Origin: Margaritifera margaritifera
Lineage: Eukaryota > Mollusca > Bivalvia > Unionida > Margaritiferidae
DNA length: 64,000 nt
Reading direction: 5' to 3'
NCBI GenBank assembly: GCA_029931535.1
Contig: JAQPZY010001670.1
Location: 6,968,501-7,032,500, forward strand
Shown: piece after piece, positions 25,215 through 36,658 of the stretch
Layout of the letters: every line of letters starts with the position of its first letter
Numbering within the stretch: position 1 is the first letter of the stretch
The notes under the pieces: generated by a model
The model's database searches: none
Seen by the model: only the letters and a program-made list of their open reading frames with translations
What the model was told of the DNA's origin: nothing
Program-made: the position numbers and the translations under genes

Positions 25215-26640
25215 TGCCCTATAATGAACATTTAACTGCACAAAGCACAGACTCAGATTGTACATTGTGTAATAAACACATAACTGCACAAAACACACTC
25301 AGATTGTCCATTGTATAATGAACATTAAACTGCACAAAGCATATACTCAGATTGTACATTGTGTAATAAACACATAACTGCACAAAACACTCAGATTGTA
25401 CATTGTATAATGAACATTTAACTGCAAAAGCAGAGACTCAGATTGTCCATTGTATAATGAACATTAAACTGCACAAAGCACAGACTCAGATTGTACATTG
25501 TGTAATAAACACATAACTGCACAAAGCACAGTCCCACATTGTCCATTGTATAATGAACACTTAACTGCACAAAGCATAGACTCAGATTGTACATTGTGTA
25601 ATAAACACATAACTGCACAAAGCATAGTCCCACATTGTCCATTGTATAATGAACACTTAACTGCACAAAGCACAGACTCAGATTGTACATTGTGTAATAA
25701 ACACATAACTGCACAAAACACACTCATATTGTCCATTGTATAATGAACATTTAACTGCACAAAGCACAGACTCAGATTGTACATTGTGTAATAAACACAT
25801 AACTGCACAAAGCATAGACTCAGATTGTCCATTGTGTAATAAACACATAACTGCACAAAGCATAGTCCCACATTGTCCATTGTATAATGAACACTTAACT
25901 GCACAAAGCACAGACTCAGATTGTACATTGTGTAATAAACACATAACTGCACAAAACACACTCATATTGTCCATTGTATAATGAACATTTAACTGCACAA
26001 AGCACAGACTCAGATTGTACATTGTGTAATAAACACATAACTGCACAAAGCATAGACTCAGATTGTCCATTGTGTAATAAACACATAACTGCACAAAGCA
26101 TAGTCCCACATTGTCCATTGTATAATGAACACTTAACTGCACAAAGCACAGACTCAGATTGTACATTGTGTAATAAACACATAACTGCACAAAGCATAGT
26201 CCCACATTGTCCATTGTATAATGAACACTTAACTGCACAAAGCATAGACTCAGATTGTACATTGCGTAATAAACACATAACTGCACAAACACACTCAGAT
26301 TGTCCATTGTATAATGAACACTTAACTGCACAAAGCACAGTCCCACATTGTCCATTGTGTAATAAACACATAACTGCAAAAAGCATAGACCCAGATTGTC
26401 TATTGTATAATGAAGCTTTAACTGCAAAAAGCACATACCCTGATTGACCATTGTGTAATAAACACATAACTGCAAAAAGCATAGACCCAGATTGTCCATT
26501 GTGTAATTAACAATTAACTGCACAAAGCATATACCCAGATTGTCCATTGTGTAATGAACATTTAACTGCACAAAGTTTAGACTCTGATTGTCTATTGTAT
26601 AATAAACACTTAACTGCAAAAAGCATAAACCCAAATTGTC
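25215..26640. repeat. 45-48-bp minisatellite with higher-order structure
   Basis: Two unit types are mixed: TGTGTAATAAACACATAACT and TGTATAATGAACACTTAACT. Both are followed by GCACAAAGCA and a string like GACTCAGATTGTACAT. A block of about 238 bp starting near 25736 recurs almost unchanged near 25974, showing multi-unit duplication. The distal units (26390-26640) read GCATAGACCCAGATTG, the same as one arm of the MITE hairpin. Long open frames on both strands follow from the 48-bp period. Confidence 0.95.
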
Positions 26641-27262
26641 CATTGTATAATGCACTGGCAAATCAGGATCTATGTTGTTCACTTGTAATCCTGTGCAGAG
26701 CAAGCTGAACAGAGCCTGACATGATGATGCATTGTATGAGTGACAGATGTGATCAGGATCTTTGCTATTCCTTTGTAATCCTGTGTTGAGTGAGCTCAAC
26801 AGAGCGCCACATGATGATGTGTGATGACAGATCTGATCAGGATCTATGCTGTTCACTTGTAATCCTGTGTAAAGTGAGCCAAACAGGGCCTGACATGATG
26901 ATGTGTGATGACAGATCTGATCAGGATCTTTGCTATTCCTTTGTAATCCCATAGAGAATGAGCTGAACAGAGCACCACATGATGTGATGACAGATCTGAT
27001 CAGGATCTATGCTGTTCACTTGTAATCCTTTGTAGAGCGAGCTGAAAAGAGCTGACATTTTGATGTATTGTGTAATGACAGATCTGATCAGGATCTTTCC
27101 TATTCCTTTGTAATCCTGTGTAGAACAAGCTAAACAGAGCCTGACATGATGATGTGTGATGATAGATCTGATCTGGATCTATGCTGTTCACTTGTAATCC
27201 TGTGCAGAGTGAGCCAAACAGAACCTGACATGATGATGCATTGTGTAATGACAGATCTGGGT
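26640..27262. repeat. About 85-bp tandem repeat, about 7 copies
   Basis: Unit containing GACAGATCTGATCAGGATCT, ATGCTGTTCACTTGTAATCC and AGCCTGACATGATGATG. It adjoins the previous array and shares the GATCAGG(G/A)TCTATG core of the MITE hairpin. Confidence 0.9.
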
Positions 27263-27346
27263 CTATCTTGTTTGCAGCTGGGTGAGTATTCCTGCCTATC
27301 AGAGACCCCCTCCCCCCAGTTACCACTGGCCGACAGACTCTTTAAC

Positions 27347-27716
27347 TAATATGGCACACACTTGACACCTTGTCATCTAACAATGCATCTAGAATATGGC
27401 ACACACTTGACACCTTGTCATCTAACACTGCATCTAGAATATGGCACACACTTGACACCTTGTCATCTAACACTGCATCTAGAATATGGCACATACTTGA
27501 CACCTTGTCATCTAACACTGCATCTAGAATATGGCACACACTTGACACCCTGTCATCTAACACTGCATCTAGAATATGGCACACACTTGACACCCTGTCA
27601 TCTAACACTGCATCTAGAATATGGCACACACTTGACACCCTGTCATCTAACACTGCATCTAGAATATGGCACACACTTGACACCCTGTCATCTAACACTG
27701 CATCTAGAATATGGTA
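27347..27716. repeat. 45-bp minisatellite, 8 nearly identical copies
   Basis: Unit GGCACACACTTGACACCCTG followed by TCATCTAACACTGCATCTAG. 45 is a multiple of 3 and all six frames are largely open; the open frames are by-products. The near-identity points to recent expansion. The interval 27717-28600 is unique intron sequence with nothing recognised. Confidence 0.95.
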
Positions 27717-28599
27717 GATATCTGGACCTACTTGAAAAGACACTGAACACAGGCCTAAACGCTTATAGCCTAAGCTAGCAACTGTAACATTAATAACATT
27801 TAACACATTCAAAATTATCATCATTTCATATTTCTACAAAACTTGTACAGAGTAATGTTTAATAATGTCATGTATATTTTATGAATTATTATGAAACTAT
27901 AACCGTCCCTAATATCCACTCTGGGATATAATAAAGAGAGACTGGAAATGCCAATTTCCTGGATACAACTACAAATCTATTTATAACTTTAAAAAAGATG
28001 ACACCATTTCCTTTGCCAACGGGTTTGCATATATTTCTCTATACACTATTCTAGACTATTTATGTTACTAATTACATTGAAAATTGCATTCCATTATACA
28101 TTTCTTGTTGCAAATATCTGCTTTGAATACCATTATTTCCCTTTATTATTGCTTATTCCCATTTATTATATGGAAACACCAGTTCAAATTAAAGTCAGTT
28201 CAAAATGATATCTAGGAGACTTTAAGTTTGACATTTTAAAGTGCCATATATTTGGAAATTAATTTCATGAATTTCTTGGCTGAGTGGAAAATTTGCAAAA
28301 ATGTAACCTTGCTGAAATTCAGTGAGTATGAGAAGTTGTGCGAAAACTTGCTAAAATTGAACATGCAGAATTAGCCAAACTCTGAACAATGCCACATGTC
28401 CTTGATACAATTCACACATCAATGTTACTCTACTGTTCATGAAAACCACTACAATCAAATTTGGTTTAACCCAACTGCTGTACAAATGGATTGATTTCTA
28501 ATTGACCTGTTTAATATATTAAAATAAATACTTGGCACTTTTTTTTTCCTAGTTCTGTAAAATTCTTTGACATACAAATGTAATCCTGGCAGCCAGAAT

Positions 28600-30475
28600 G
28601 TAATAAATCATGTTTGTATGTAATGATACCAGCAACATTGTAATCTGTCATGTCTTACCATATTGTAATCAGACATGTCTGTATGTAATCCTACCATATT
28701 GTAATCAGACATGTCTGTATGTAATCCAGCCACATTGCAATCAGTCATGTCTGTATGTAATCCTACCATATTGTAATCAGACATGTCTGTATGCAATCAT
28801 GCCACATTGCAATCAGTCATGTCTGTATGTAATCCTACCATATTGTAATCAGACATGTCTGTATGTAATCCAGCCATATTGTAATCAGTCATGTCTGTAT
28901 GTAAGCCTACCATATTGTAATCAGTCATGTCTGTATGTAATCCTACCATATTGTAATCAGTCATGTCTGTATGTAATCCTACCATATTGTAATCAGACAT
29001 GTCTGTATGTAATCCTACCATATTGTAATCAGTAATGTCTGTATGTAATCCTACCATATTGTAATCAGACATGTCTGTATGTAATCCTACCATATTGTAA
29101 TCAGTCATGTCTGTATGTAATCCTACCATATTGTAATCAGACATGTCTGTATGTAATCCAGCCACATTGCAATCAGTCATGTCTGTATGTAATCCTACCA
29201 TATTGTAATCAGACATGTCTGTATGTAATCCAGCCACATTGCAATCAGTCATGTCTGTATGCAATCATGCCAGTAATATTGTAATCAGACATGTCTGTAT
29301 GCAATCATGCCAGCCACATTGTAATCAGTTATGTCTGTATGTAATCCTGCAAGCCACATTGTAATCAGACATATCCATATTTAATCCAGCCACACTGTAA
29401 TCAGTCATGTCTGTACGTAATTCTACCAGCCACATCATTGTCAGTCATGTCTGTATGTACTCCTGCCAGCCATAATGTAATGAGACATGTCTGTATGTAA
29501 TCCTGCCAGTCACATTGTAATAAGTCATGTCTGTAAGTAATCCTGCCAATCCTGGCAGCCACAATGTAATTAGTCATGTCTGTATGTAATCATGCCAACC
29601 ATATTGTAATCAGAAATGTCTATGTAATTCTGCCAATCACATTGTAAGCAGTCATGTATGTATGTAATAATGCCAACCACATTGTAATCAGTAATGTCTG
29701 TATGCAACCATGTCAGCCACATTGTAATCAGTCATGTCTGTGTGTAATCCTGACAGCCACATTGTAATTAGCAATGTCTGTATGCAGTCGTGCCAGCCAT
29801 ATGATAATTCAGTCATGTCTGTATGTAATCCCGCCAATGCTGGCAGTCACATTGTAATCAGTCATGTCTGTATGTAATCATGCCAGCCATATTGTAATCA
29901 GTCATGTATGTATGTAATCCTGACAGCCACATTGTAATCAGTCATGTTTGTATGTAATGATGCCACCCACATTGTAATTAGTCATGTCTGTATGTGATGA
30001 TGCCAGCCACATTGTAACCAGTCATGTCCATATGTAATCATGACAAACTCATTGTAATCAGCTATGTCTGTATATAATCCTGGCAGCCACACTGTAATCA
30101 GTCATGTCTGCATGTAATGATGACAGCCACATTGTAATCAGTCATGTCTGTATGTAATCATGCCAGCCATATTGTGATCAGATATGTCTGTATGTAATCA
30201 TGGCAGCCGCATTGTAATCAGTCATGTTTGTATGTAATGATGTCAGTGACATTATAACCAGTCATATCTGTCTGCCAATCCTGCCAGCCATATTGTAATC
30301 AGTCATGTCTGTATGTAATCCTGCCAGCCATATTGTAATCAGTCATGTCTGTATGTAATCGTGCCAGCCATATTGTAATCAATCATGTATATATGTAATG
30401 ATGCCAGGCACATTGTAATTAGTCATGTCTGTATGTAATCCTGCCAGCCATATTGTAATCAGCCATGTCTGTATG
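28600..30475. repeat. 36-40-bp minisatellite with a homogeneous core and decayed tail
   Basis: Unit CATGTCTGTATGTAATCCTA plus CCATATTGTAATCAGT. From about 28660 to 29260 the 36-bp units are nearly identical, with ACATGT/TCATGT and CCTACC/CCAGCC variants. From about 29260 to 30475 the units lengthen to about 40 bp (CCTGCCAGCCACATTG) and diverge strongly. Confidence 0.95.
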
Positions 30476-30606
30476 TGTTTCCTGAATAACTTGAGAATTA
30501 ACCCTTGGATGGAGTTCAGTGAAGTTGATAAAGTTACTGAGTTTGATACAAGGAACAAATGATTAAGTTTTTGTGCTTATGTGTAAACAACTCTTTCAGT
30601 ATTGCA

Positions 30607-30650
30607 ATAATAATAATAATAATAATTATAATACATGTACAGTATTAGTA

Positions 30651-30683
<33 letters not shown>

Positions 30684-30697
30684 GTAACAACAATAAT
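30607..30697. repeat. (TAA)n microsatellite, interrupted
   Basis: Two TAA runs separated by a short TTATAATACATGTACAG-like spacer. Confidence 0.95.
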
Positions 30698-30872
30698 AAT
30701 AAGCATATGCAATTGATAGGACAATATAGTTGCCTCCCCTATAAATCCAAAAGCTGAGGAGATTCATATCAATCTCATACCTAAAATAAACTCTATCAAA
30801 ATACAATTTTAATACGTGTTTGAGTGATAACCTATACATTTAAATTTGATTAAAAAAAAGTCCATGACAAAC

Positions 30873-30960
30873 TTTGTTTGGTTTGGTTTGGTGTTTTAAG
30901 GCACAGAAACATTGGTAGGTTATTTAGTGCTGAGTCAACTGAAGTAAAGTGCCTCAGAAT
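30873..30960 (-). mobile_element. SINE 3' end with (CCAAA)n tail
   Basis: On the minus strand: AGGCACTTTACTTCAGTTGA, CTAAATAACCTACCAATG, then CACCAAACCAAACCAAAC. The copy at 42485-42672 shares this order, so this is a 5'-truncated member of the same family. Confidence 0.6.
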
Positions 30961-31245
30961 CTCTAGGTTTCTTTGCTATCCTAAGTGCAAGCCACCCACA
31001 AAGTTTCATCAATGAATCTATAGGTTTCTTTGCTATCCTAAGTGCAAGCCACCCACAAAGTTTCATCAATGAACAAGAATTATTCTGCACAAACCATTTT
31101 TTTTTAGCCATAATGACCCTGACTTTTGACCTTTTGACCCCAAACTAATAGGCCTCTTCCATACCTTAAGCGCAAGCTCTCCACAAAAGTTGGTCAAACT
31201 ATAAGATCTAGAACTAAAGTTACACGAATGTTGCAAAAAATTTAA
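30960..31245 (+). repeat. 'CCTTTTGACCCC' dispersed repeat, left half of the Polinton target
   Basis: Two short diverged copies of CTTTGCTATCCTAAGTGCAA precede a full unit with TGACTTTTGACCTTTTGACC and CTCTTCCATACCTTAAGCGC. The unit is interrupted just after a TCTAGAACTAAAGTTAC string and resumes beyond the Polinton right end. Confidence 0.75.
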
Positions 31246-31251
31246 CTGTAA
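31246..31251. repeat. Left 6-bp target-site duplication
   Basis: CTGTAA. The counterpart immediately after the right end (39214-39219) is CTGTAG, matching at 5 of 6 bases. Six base pairs is the usual target duplication length of Polintons. Confidence 0.75.
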
Positions 31252-31424
31252 ATAGTAATAAAAGGCTGGTTTGGCCCCACCTTGCATCACATTATGCTAA
31301 GTCACAGAGCAGCAACATTTTTGGTAGACCCCCAGCATTGTAGGAGGGTTGGTCTAAGCAGGCCTTGGTGGTCATGGTAGCATAGCAGCAGGTGGGTGAC
31401 TATCACCAACATACCAATTAGAGA
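31252..31424 (+). repeat. Left terminal inverted repeat
   Basis: Shares with the complement of 39091-39213, in order: the tip (ATAGTAATAAAAGG versus AGTAGTAGTAAGAGG), a GTTTGGCCCCACCTT string, ATTATGCTAAGTCA, and an inner block GGTGGGTGACTATCACCAAC that is identical in both. The left repeat has about 48 extra bases, roughly 31340-31389, not found on the right. Most tip differences are transitions. Confidence 0.88.
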
Positions 31425-31426
31425 CA

Positions 31427-32160
31427 AGAGGGGTCTATGGGATACTGTCATTAACCATGGACTGCAAAGGAACTCAGTTATGTACCTGGATGCCCTTAGG
31501 CTGTACAACCCCCTGCAGGAAGAAATACTTTTTTCTTGCCGTCCATCACATATGCAACAGATGTGGAGATGGTGACCAGGCCGACAAGCTAAGATGCATT
31601 GAACTAAAGGCCTGCCAACAGTATAGTAAGGTCCTTAGCAAGCTTATGGCCATGGCCCACCCAACACACAAGGCAATTTATGGCCATATTAGAATTGAAC
31701 TGGAGCAAGAGCATATCTCTGCCTGACCTTACCAGTCACCTATTTAGAGAAAGGCAAGGTACAATAGCATACATAGCTGCACACATATGCCTGCCCCCAG
31801 AGGCAGACAACAACCACCAGCAGTGATTTTGCATTTAGAGATTGGTAGTACACAATAGGATACCATTGCCTACTATTGCCATGCCTAGTATAGAGTGAAT
31901 GAATGCCCTGCTCAGGAAGGGGCAGATTACCAAGGCAAAAATGATGATATGCTGGAGGCAGTACTGACCTCCTGAGCATGGCAGCCAACCCCAGCAGCTA
32001 CCGGGTGACCCATGCCAGCCCCTAGGCATCAAAAGCCCACAACTGCTACAAGGCAGCCAACCATACCAGCTCCAAGGCAGCCACCGACAACTGCTCCTAA
32101 GCAGCCACCAATACCAGACCTGAGGTTATCCAAAGCCCTGAGATTATCCTTTGGCGATGA
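31427..32160 (+). pseudogene. Unidentified decayed coding region at the Polinton left end
   Basis: Open stretches such as 31457-31726 (CNRCGDGDQADKLRCIELKA) suggest former coding DNA, but many frame changes follow. The stretch 32010-32110 reads as a Pro-rich linker in one frame. By position it could be the N-terminal part of the polymerase gene or a separate small gene. No integrase HHCC or DDE pattern was seen. Confidence 0.35.
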
Positions 32161-33760
32161 ATCCCACCAACAATGCTGTGTTTGAAGTGGCTAAGGTCTG
32201 TCACATCTGCCAAAAGTGGCTGGGTGATGCCAAGGTAAGAGACCACTGCTACCTCAAAGGCTGATACAGCAGAGACACCCATAACAGCTGTAACCTCCAG
32301 CTATGACTAAGCCCAGATACAATGAAAGTCACCATTATATTCCGCAACCTGGGGAACTACAATGGCCATCTGCTGATTGCATCTCTGGAAATGGCCTGAA
32401 TGGCAGACATCAATGCCATTCCCAACAACATGGAAAAGTATATGGCTTTTTCCCTGGGCCAGTTCCACTTTATAGACAGCTATCAGTTCTTGCCCTGCAG
32501 CCTATCCAAGATGGCTGATGACCTCCCCCTGGATGGCTTCAGCATCACCCATCGATATACCACACACAATGTACCCCTTCTGACCGCTAAGAGTGTCTAT
32601 CTGAATGAGTATATGGATGTGTAGGATCAGTTAGATCAGATGCAGCTACCCCACATTGAGGTGTTTCAAGCACCGTCAACCATATGGGTGTATATTCGAA
32701 GGACTATCAGCATGCTCACAAAGTATGGAATACCTTTGTCTGCAAGACGATAGAGACTATCACAACCTTTATCTTAAGACAAACATGCTCATTTTGGCAG
32801 ATATATTTGAAGCCTTCTGGCTCACCTCTATGAAGATGTATGGCATTGACCCTCCCCACTACTTTAGCACCCACGGCATATGCTGGAAGGCCCTATGCAA
32901 AACCACAGGTGCAGAGCTTGAGCTGCTGACAGACACTGACATGCAACTCTTTGGTGAGTAAGCAATATGCAATGCCAATAACCCCATGTGCCTGGACTAT
33001 GACCCCTCCATACCTACCACCTTGATCATCTACCTTGACTCCAATAACCTTTAGAATTAGGCCATGATGTAGAGTCTACTCATGGGTGGCCACTTCTGGG
33101 CTGACCCTGAACAGATTGATTTAAATAGCAAAGCCTCAGATGCTCCCAAGGGCTACCTTCTTGAGGTGGACTTGGACTATCCAGAAGAGCTGCACGATGC
33201 TCACATTGACAACCCTCTAGCCCCAGAGTCAATGACTATTTTGAAGAAGGTCTATCTTCTTATTACAGTGCCAAGGACCAGCTTCTCTACATCAATACTG
33301 ACAGCCTGCTGCTGGAAGTGGAGATTGAAAACATTTATAGGGACATGGCGGTGGACATACATCTCTACAATATGAGTGACTTCCCAGAAGACCATCCCCT
33401 GCATAGTGACACTAACAAGAAGGTGGTTTAAAAGTTTAAGGATGAATATAACGGAGTCCCTATCACTGAGTTTGAAGGCCTACATCCCAAGATGTATTCC
33501 ATCCTGAGGGCAGACAGTGTAGAGTCCCATAGGGCCAAGGGTGTAGCACAATTGATGATCAATACTGACCTACGGCATAAGCTATACCTTTAAAGCCTAA
33601 TGCAGAGAGGGGAGTTTTGTCACACCAACACAGCCATACAGAGCAAAAAACACCAGATGGGGATATATAGCCTGACAAAGACGGGCCCCTTCCCACTAGA
33701 CACGAAAAAATAGATTGGACCCAATGGGATCACAACCCTATGGCCATGTCCAAACACAGG
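32161..33760 (+). pseudogene. Protein-primed type B DNA polymerase, internally deleted
   Basis: The element's replicative polymerase, recognised by its order of motifs. At 32199-32300 a CHIC ... RDHC ... HNSC cluster matches the Cys/His patch before the exonuclease domain. At 32330-32370 FRNLGNYNGH is the second exonuclease motif, with its Asp changed to Asn. At 32415-32500 IPNNMEKYMAFSLG and FHFIDSYQF follow. At 32757-32960 YHNLYLKTNMLILADIFEAF is the third exonuclease motif, again Asp to Asn, followed by GICWKALCKTTGAELELLTD. At about 33040 LIIYLDSNNL then a stop is palm motif A. At about 33290 LLYINTDSLLLEVE is motif C, with the first Asp replaced by Asn. Between motifs A and C most of the palm is deleted. 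Many stops and frameshifts make it non-functional. Confidence 0.9.
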
Positions 33761-33879
33761 TGGATGCAGCCAAAGAGTTTGAAGAGTTTATGAACTCCCT
33801 ACTCAAGACCTAAGCATATGTGGATGAGGGACCAGAACCACAAGCCATGACGAATCCGGCCAGCGAGTGCTGCACCATC

Positions 33880-34160
33880 ATTGTTGATCCTTCATCGTGT
33901 GGGAGGACACAGGATCTGCAGCACACAGGGCAGGGTTGTTGTGTACGTCCAAGCCACATACTCCACAGGGACCCGCGTCTCCTGCAGAGAACGATTCTCC
34001 ATGATGTGCTCATTCAACAGGTACTCTAAAGACATGGCGTATAGCTTGAGACCTCTAATCTGACTCAACGAGCTTTTCGCTGGGTGAGAATACCCTTGGG
34101 AGGTAGTTGGGTATCTTCTGGCACAACCTGTAGCTCTTCTCACATGAAGCCCCGGCAAGG
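33880..34160 (-). pseudogene. Possible penton-like (minor capsid) fragment on the opposite strand
   Basis: The minus strand keeps an 88-codon open frame (33892-34158) with GLKLYAMSLEYLLNEHIMEN and TRVPVEYVAWTYTTTLP. That string resembles the segment of single jelly-roll penton-type proteins of Polintons that precedes the last strands. The plus strand of this interval matches nothing. Polintons often carry genes on both strands, so an inverted gene is possible. The resemblance is short and from memory of the family pattern only. Confidence 0.3.
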
Positions 34161-34379
34161 TGGCCGATCACCCACCCCATCTGGGGACTTGTCGAGGTGG
34201 TACATTATGGGCTGGCCACGATTTTGCATCGGTCAAGTATAACGTATGTATTCAGCGACCATATCAGGTCAGTGGGTGGTGGGTCACACCCTCCAACTCT
34301 CAATGCTAATACAAGTACCATATCCGGGTCTAGTGCACTGAGGGACTACCCAGGAAGCCTTGCGCAAGTATGGACCCTT

Positions 34380-34990
34380 CTGCCTGACCGAGTTCACGCG
34401 CTGCTGATCGGCCCCTCCCTCCTGATGCGCTGGATGAAATGGGACCGGCAGTACATGATTGCCCCCAGTGCAAGAGGACAAAATGAGCTACGACATGTTG
34501 CGGCAGATCAGCGACGCAACCGTCCATGAGAAGATCACACTGCTGTGCATGGTCAGCGGTGGGCTGCCTATAAAAGAAGAGGTCGACGCCATAAAAGACC
34601 CGGTAACGTTCGTTTCTAGCATCGATGATGCCACAGGACCAGACAGCCTTGATCAACAACATTAGCACTTACGATGAAGTGATGCTGGAAAGACAAAATA
34701 ATCACACCAGCCTCTTCAGCTGCAGGAGGCACAAAAATGCCGACGTGCTGTACCTAGCCCAGAGGTACACCCAAATCCCAAAGGTGATCCGCCAATATGA
34801 TCATCCTATTCTGCGGCACTGATGCCCATGGCCTGTGGAATGTCCATGTCACGTGGTGCGCCACCAACATGGAGTTGCCCGAGTTCCGCCGCTTTTTTTC
34901 CGAGGCGACCGCAGTGCCACACAGCTTTGCCTTCATAGACCTGACCAGCACCAGCACAGCAAAATTTTGAACTGGCCTGGATTGCGCATG
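34380..34990 (+). pseudogene. FtsK/HerA-type DNA-packaging ATPase
   Basis: This ATPase pumps element DNA into capsids in Polintons and related viruses. The remnant of the P-loop reads HALLIGPS at 34394-34417, but the GxGKT residues that should follow are gone. The Walker B region reads DPVTFVSSIDDA near 34600-34630. Next comes DEVMLERQNNHTSLFSCRRH and KNADVLYLAQRYTQIPKVIR (34670-34795), the conserved sensor segment of these ATPases. A frameshift leads to MELPEFRRFFSEATAVPHSF (34869-34930), the C-terminal part. Walker A loss and at least three frame changes show it is dead. Confidence 0.82.
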
Positions 34991-35044
34991 GATATGTAAT
35001 TAGAGTGTGCATGTAGACGAAAATTTTGCCGCAACCTGCCGCAA

Positions 35045-35215
35045 TGCCGTTTGCAAAATTGACGAGCGCCGATGACAAAATCCACCTGATGGAGTGGCAC
35101 ATGGCCATGCAGCGCGCGTTGTGCAACAAGCTCGCCATCAACGAGGCGATTCGACAATAGGTCACAGACCTAGCGATTGAGGTGGTGAGCGACATCCTTG
35201 CTGGTAACTTAGCTT
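35045..35215 (+). pseudogene. Small open frame between ATPase and capsid genes, unknown
   Basis: Reads from an ATG at 35044 through LTSADDKIHLMEWHMAMQRA to a stop at 35157, then on in the same frame to about 35216. The helix-like, charged composition suggests a former small protein of about 55 residues. No family is recognised. Confidence 0.4.
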
Positions 35216-35272
35216 AGGGCTCTGGCCTGCTCTGCTTTCCTTATTAGAGTTGACCTAGAGATAGCATACACA

Positions 35273-36585
35273 ATGGCTTCCTTTCAGGACGTGCAGGACC
35301 GGACTCTCTACATGGGGGCACACGTGCTGCGCAACTGCAGTATGCGCGACCTGGAGTACTACTCGTACGAGGTCCACGACCTCAACTAAATGGGCCAGGT
35401 GCACCTACTGGTCCAGGACACCTCCCAATACTTCCACCTCGCTGAAGCTTACCTAGATCAGATCTCAAAGGCGGCAGACGACAGGGACTATGCTGCAGCA
35501 GACAAAATCAAGCTCATCAACAACAGGGTCATGGCACTGTTTGACAGCACCTCCTACCTCATTGACAACCACCAGCTCAAAGCCTGCCTAAACCAAGTTG
35601 GCGTTGCCATGACTATCCTCGGTTTGGCCCACTACAGCAACGAATATGCTCGCAGAGCAGGGCCAACAATGATCTTCGTAAAGGACACCATATCAACAAG
35701 GTCCAGTTTACCATGAAAAACGTTAGGAATGTGGCTGGGGTTGCCCAAGCTCAATGGAGCTGTCAATGCCATCTTCAACCTGGGCTTTGCGATACAAAAA
35801 GGGCTGCTATACGTGCACGGCCACTTTCCTGTGTCATCCTGCTGACTCAGATCTTTGGCTTTTGCTTGAATGTGAGCAATGTCATCTTCAGTGCCAAGCA
35901 CACCTTGTGACTGACCTGTAAAAAACACCGATGACAATGACATCTTCTGCGCCAACGCCGCTAATGAAGGCAAAGTCACGTTTTTGAAGCTTGCCCTGTG
36001 GATTCCTGCTGTGATGCCAGCACTGGAGGTCGAAACCAACATGCTTAACTTCATGCGAGAAGGGCAAAGTACCCTATCCTTCCAGGCCATGACCATGGAC
36101 ACACAACGGAGAGCGATCTCTGGCCAGTACTCCTGGAAGATCAGCGCCCAGCAGAGCATCGCTGTACCCAGGCACATCTTCGTAGTCCTCCAGCTCTCGG
36201 CAGCAGAGAATGATCAGAAGCGCAACACGATGGTGTTCGACAAGTTTGGTGTCATGTAAGTAAGTCTTCGCCTCAACAGGAACCAACCGAAGAAATCCTT
36301 AGTGACTACATGGCCAACAACGTGGACCGAGCCCACGGCCAGATCCTGAGCTTCATGGGTTGCGACGAAAACATGTATTCGGAGCTGCAGATCAGCCAGA
36401 AGAAATTCACTGAACTCTATTCAATCTGGTTCAGGCTGAAGCATCTTGACCTTGTCAAGCAGTCGATTGTGGACATGTATATCAAGGCCCGCGTCCACCC
36501 AGACCATGCCGGTACCGTCCACCTAGCCTTCACCGTCATCCTCTCAGATAAAATGATGCTGCTCAAGGGTGCAGGGGAAGAATAA
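35273..36585 (+). pseudogene. Candidate major capsid protein of the Polinton-like element
   Basis: About 437 codons in three frames. The ATG at 35273 opens MASFQDVQDRTLYMG. An in-frame TAA interrupts at 35387, and the frame then continues (YFHLAEAYLDQISKAADDRD, CLNQVGVAMTILGLAHYSNE) to about 35700. After a decayed stretch the frame resumes at about 35950 with EGKVTFLKLALWIPAVMPAL and ISGQYSWKISAQQSIAVPRH, ending at 36259. A last piece runs 36310-36585. The size, the alternating strand-rich segments and the position between the ATPase and the pX-like and protease genes fit a jelly-roll capsid protein. This identity is inferred from order and general character, not from a diagnostic motif. Confidence 0.55.
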
Positions 36586-36658
36586 GGCTGATCGAGACCC
36601 TGCCAGATCATACAAATTAAAGTTCAAGGTTTATATACACACATACACGCGATACCAC

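Noticed and set aside
25418..26952. 424-codon minus-strand open frame as a Cys-rich protein
   Set aside because: It reads through 48-bp and 85-bp tandem arrays; overlapping frames on both strands are equally open.
28600..30475. CRISPR array
   Set aside because: Units are contiguous tandem copies with no unique spacers, in eukaryotic DNA with no cas-like genes.
34330..34668. Minus-strand open frame as a separate Polinton gene
   Set aside because: It is the antisense shadow of the packaging ATPase, whose plus-strand motifs are clear.
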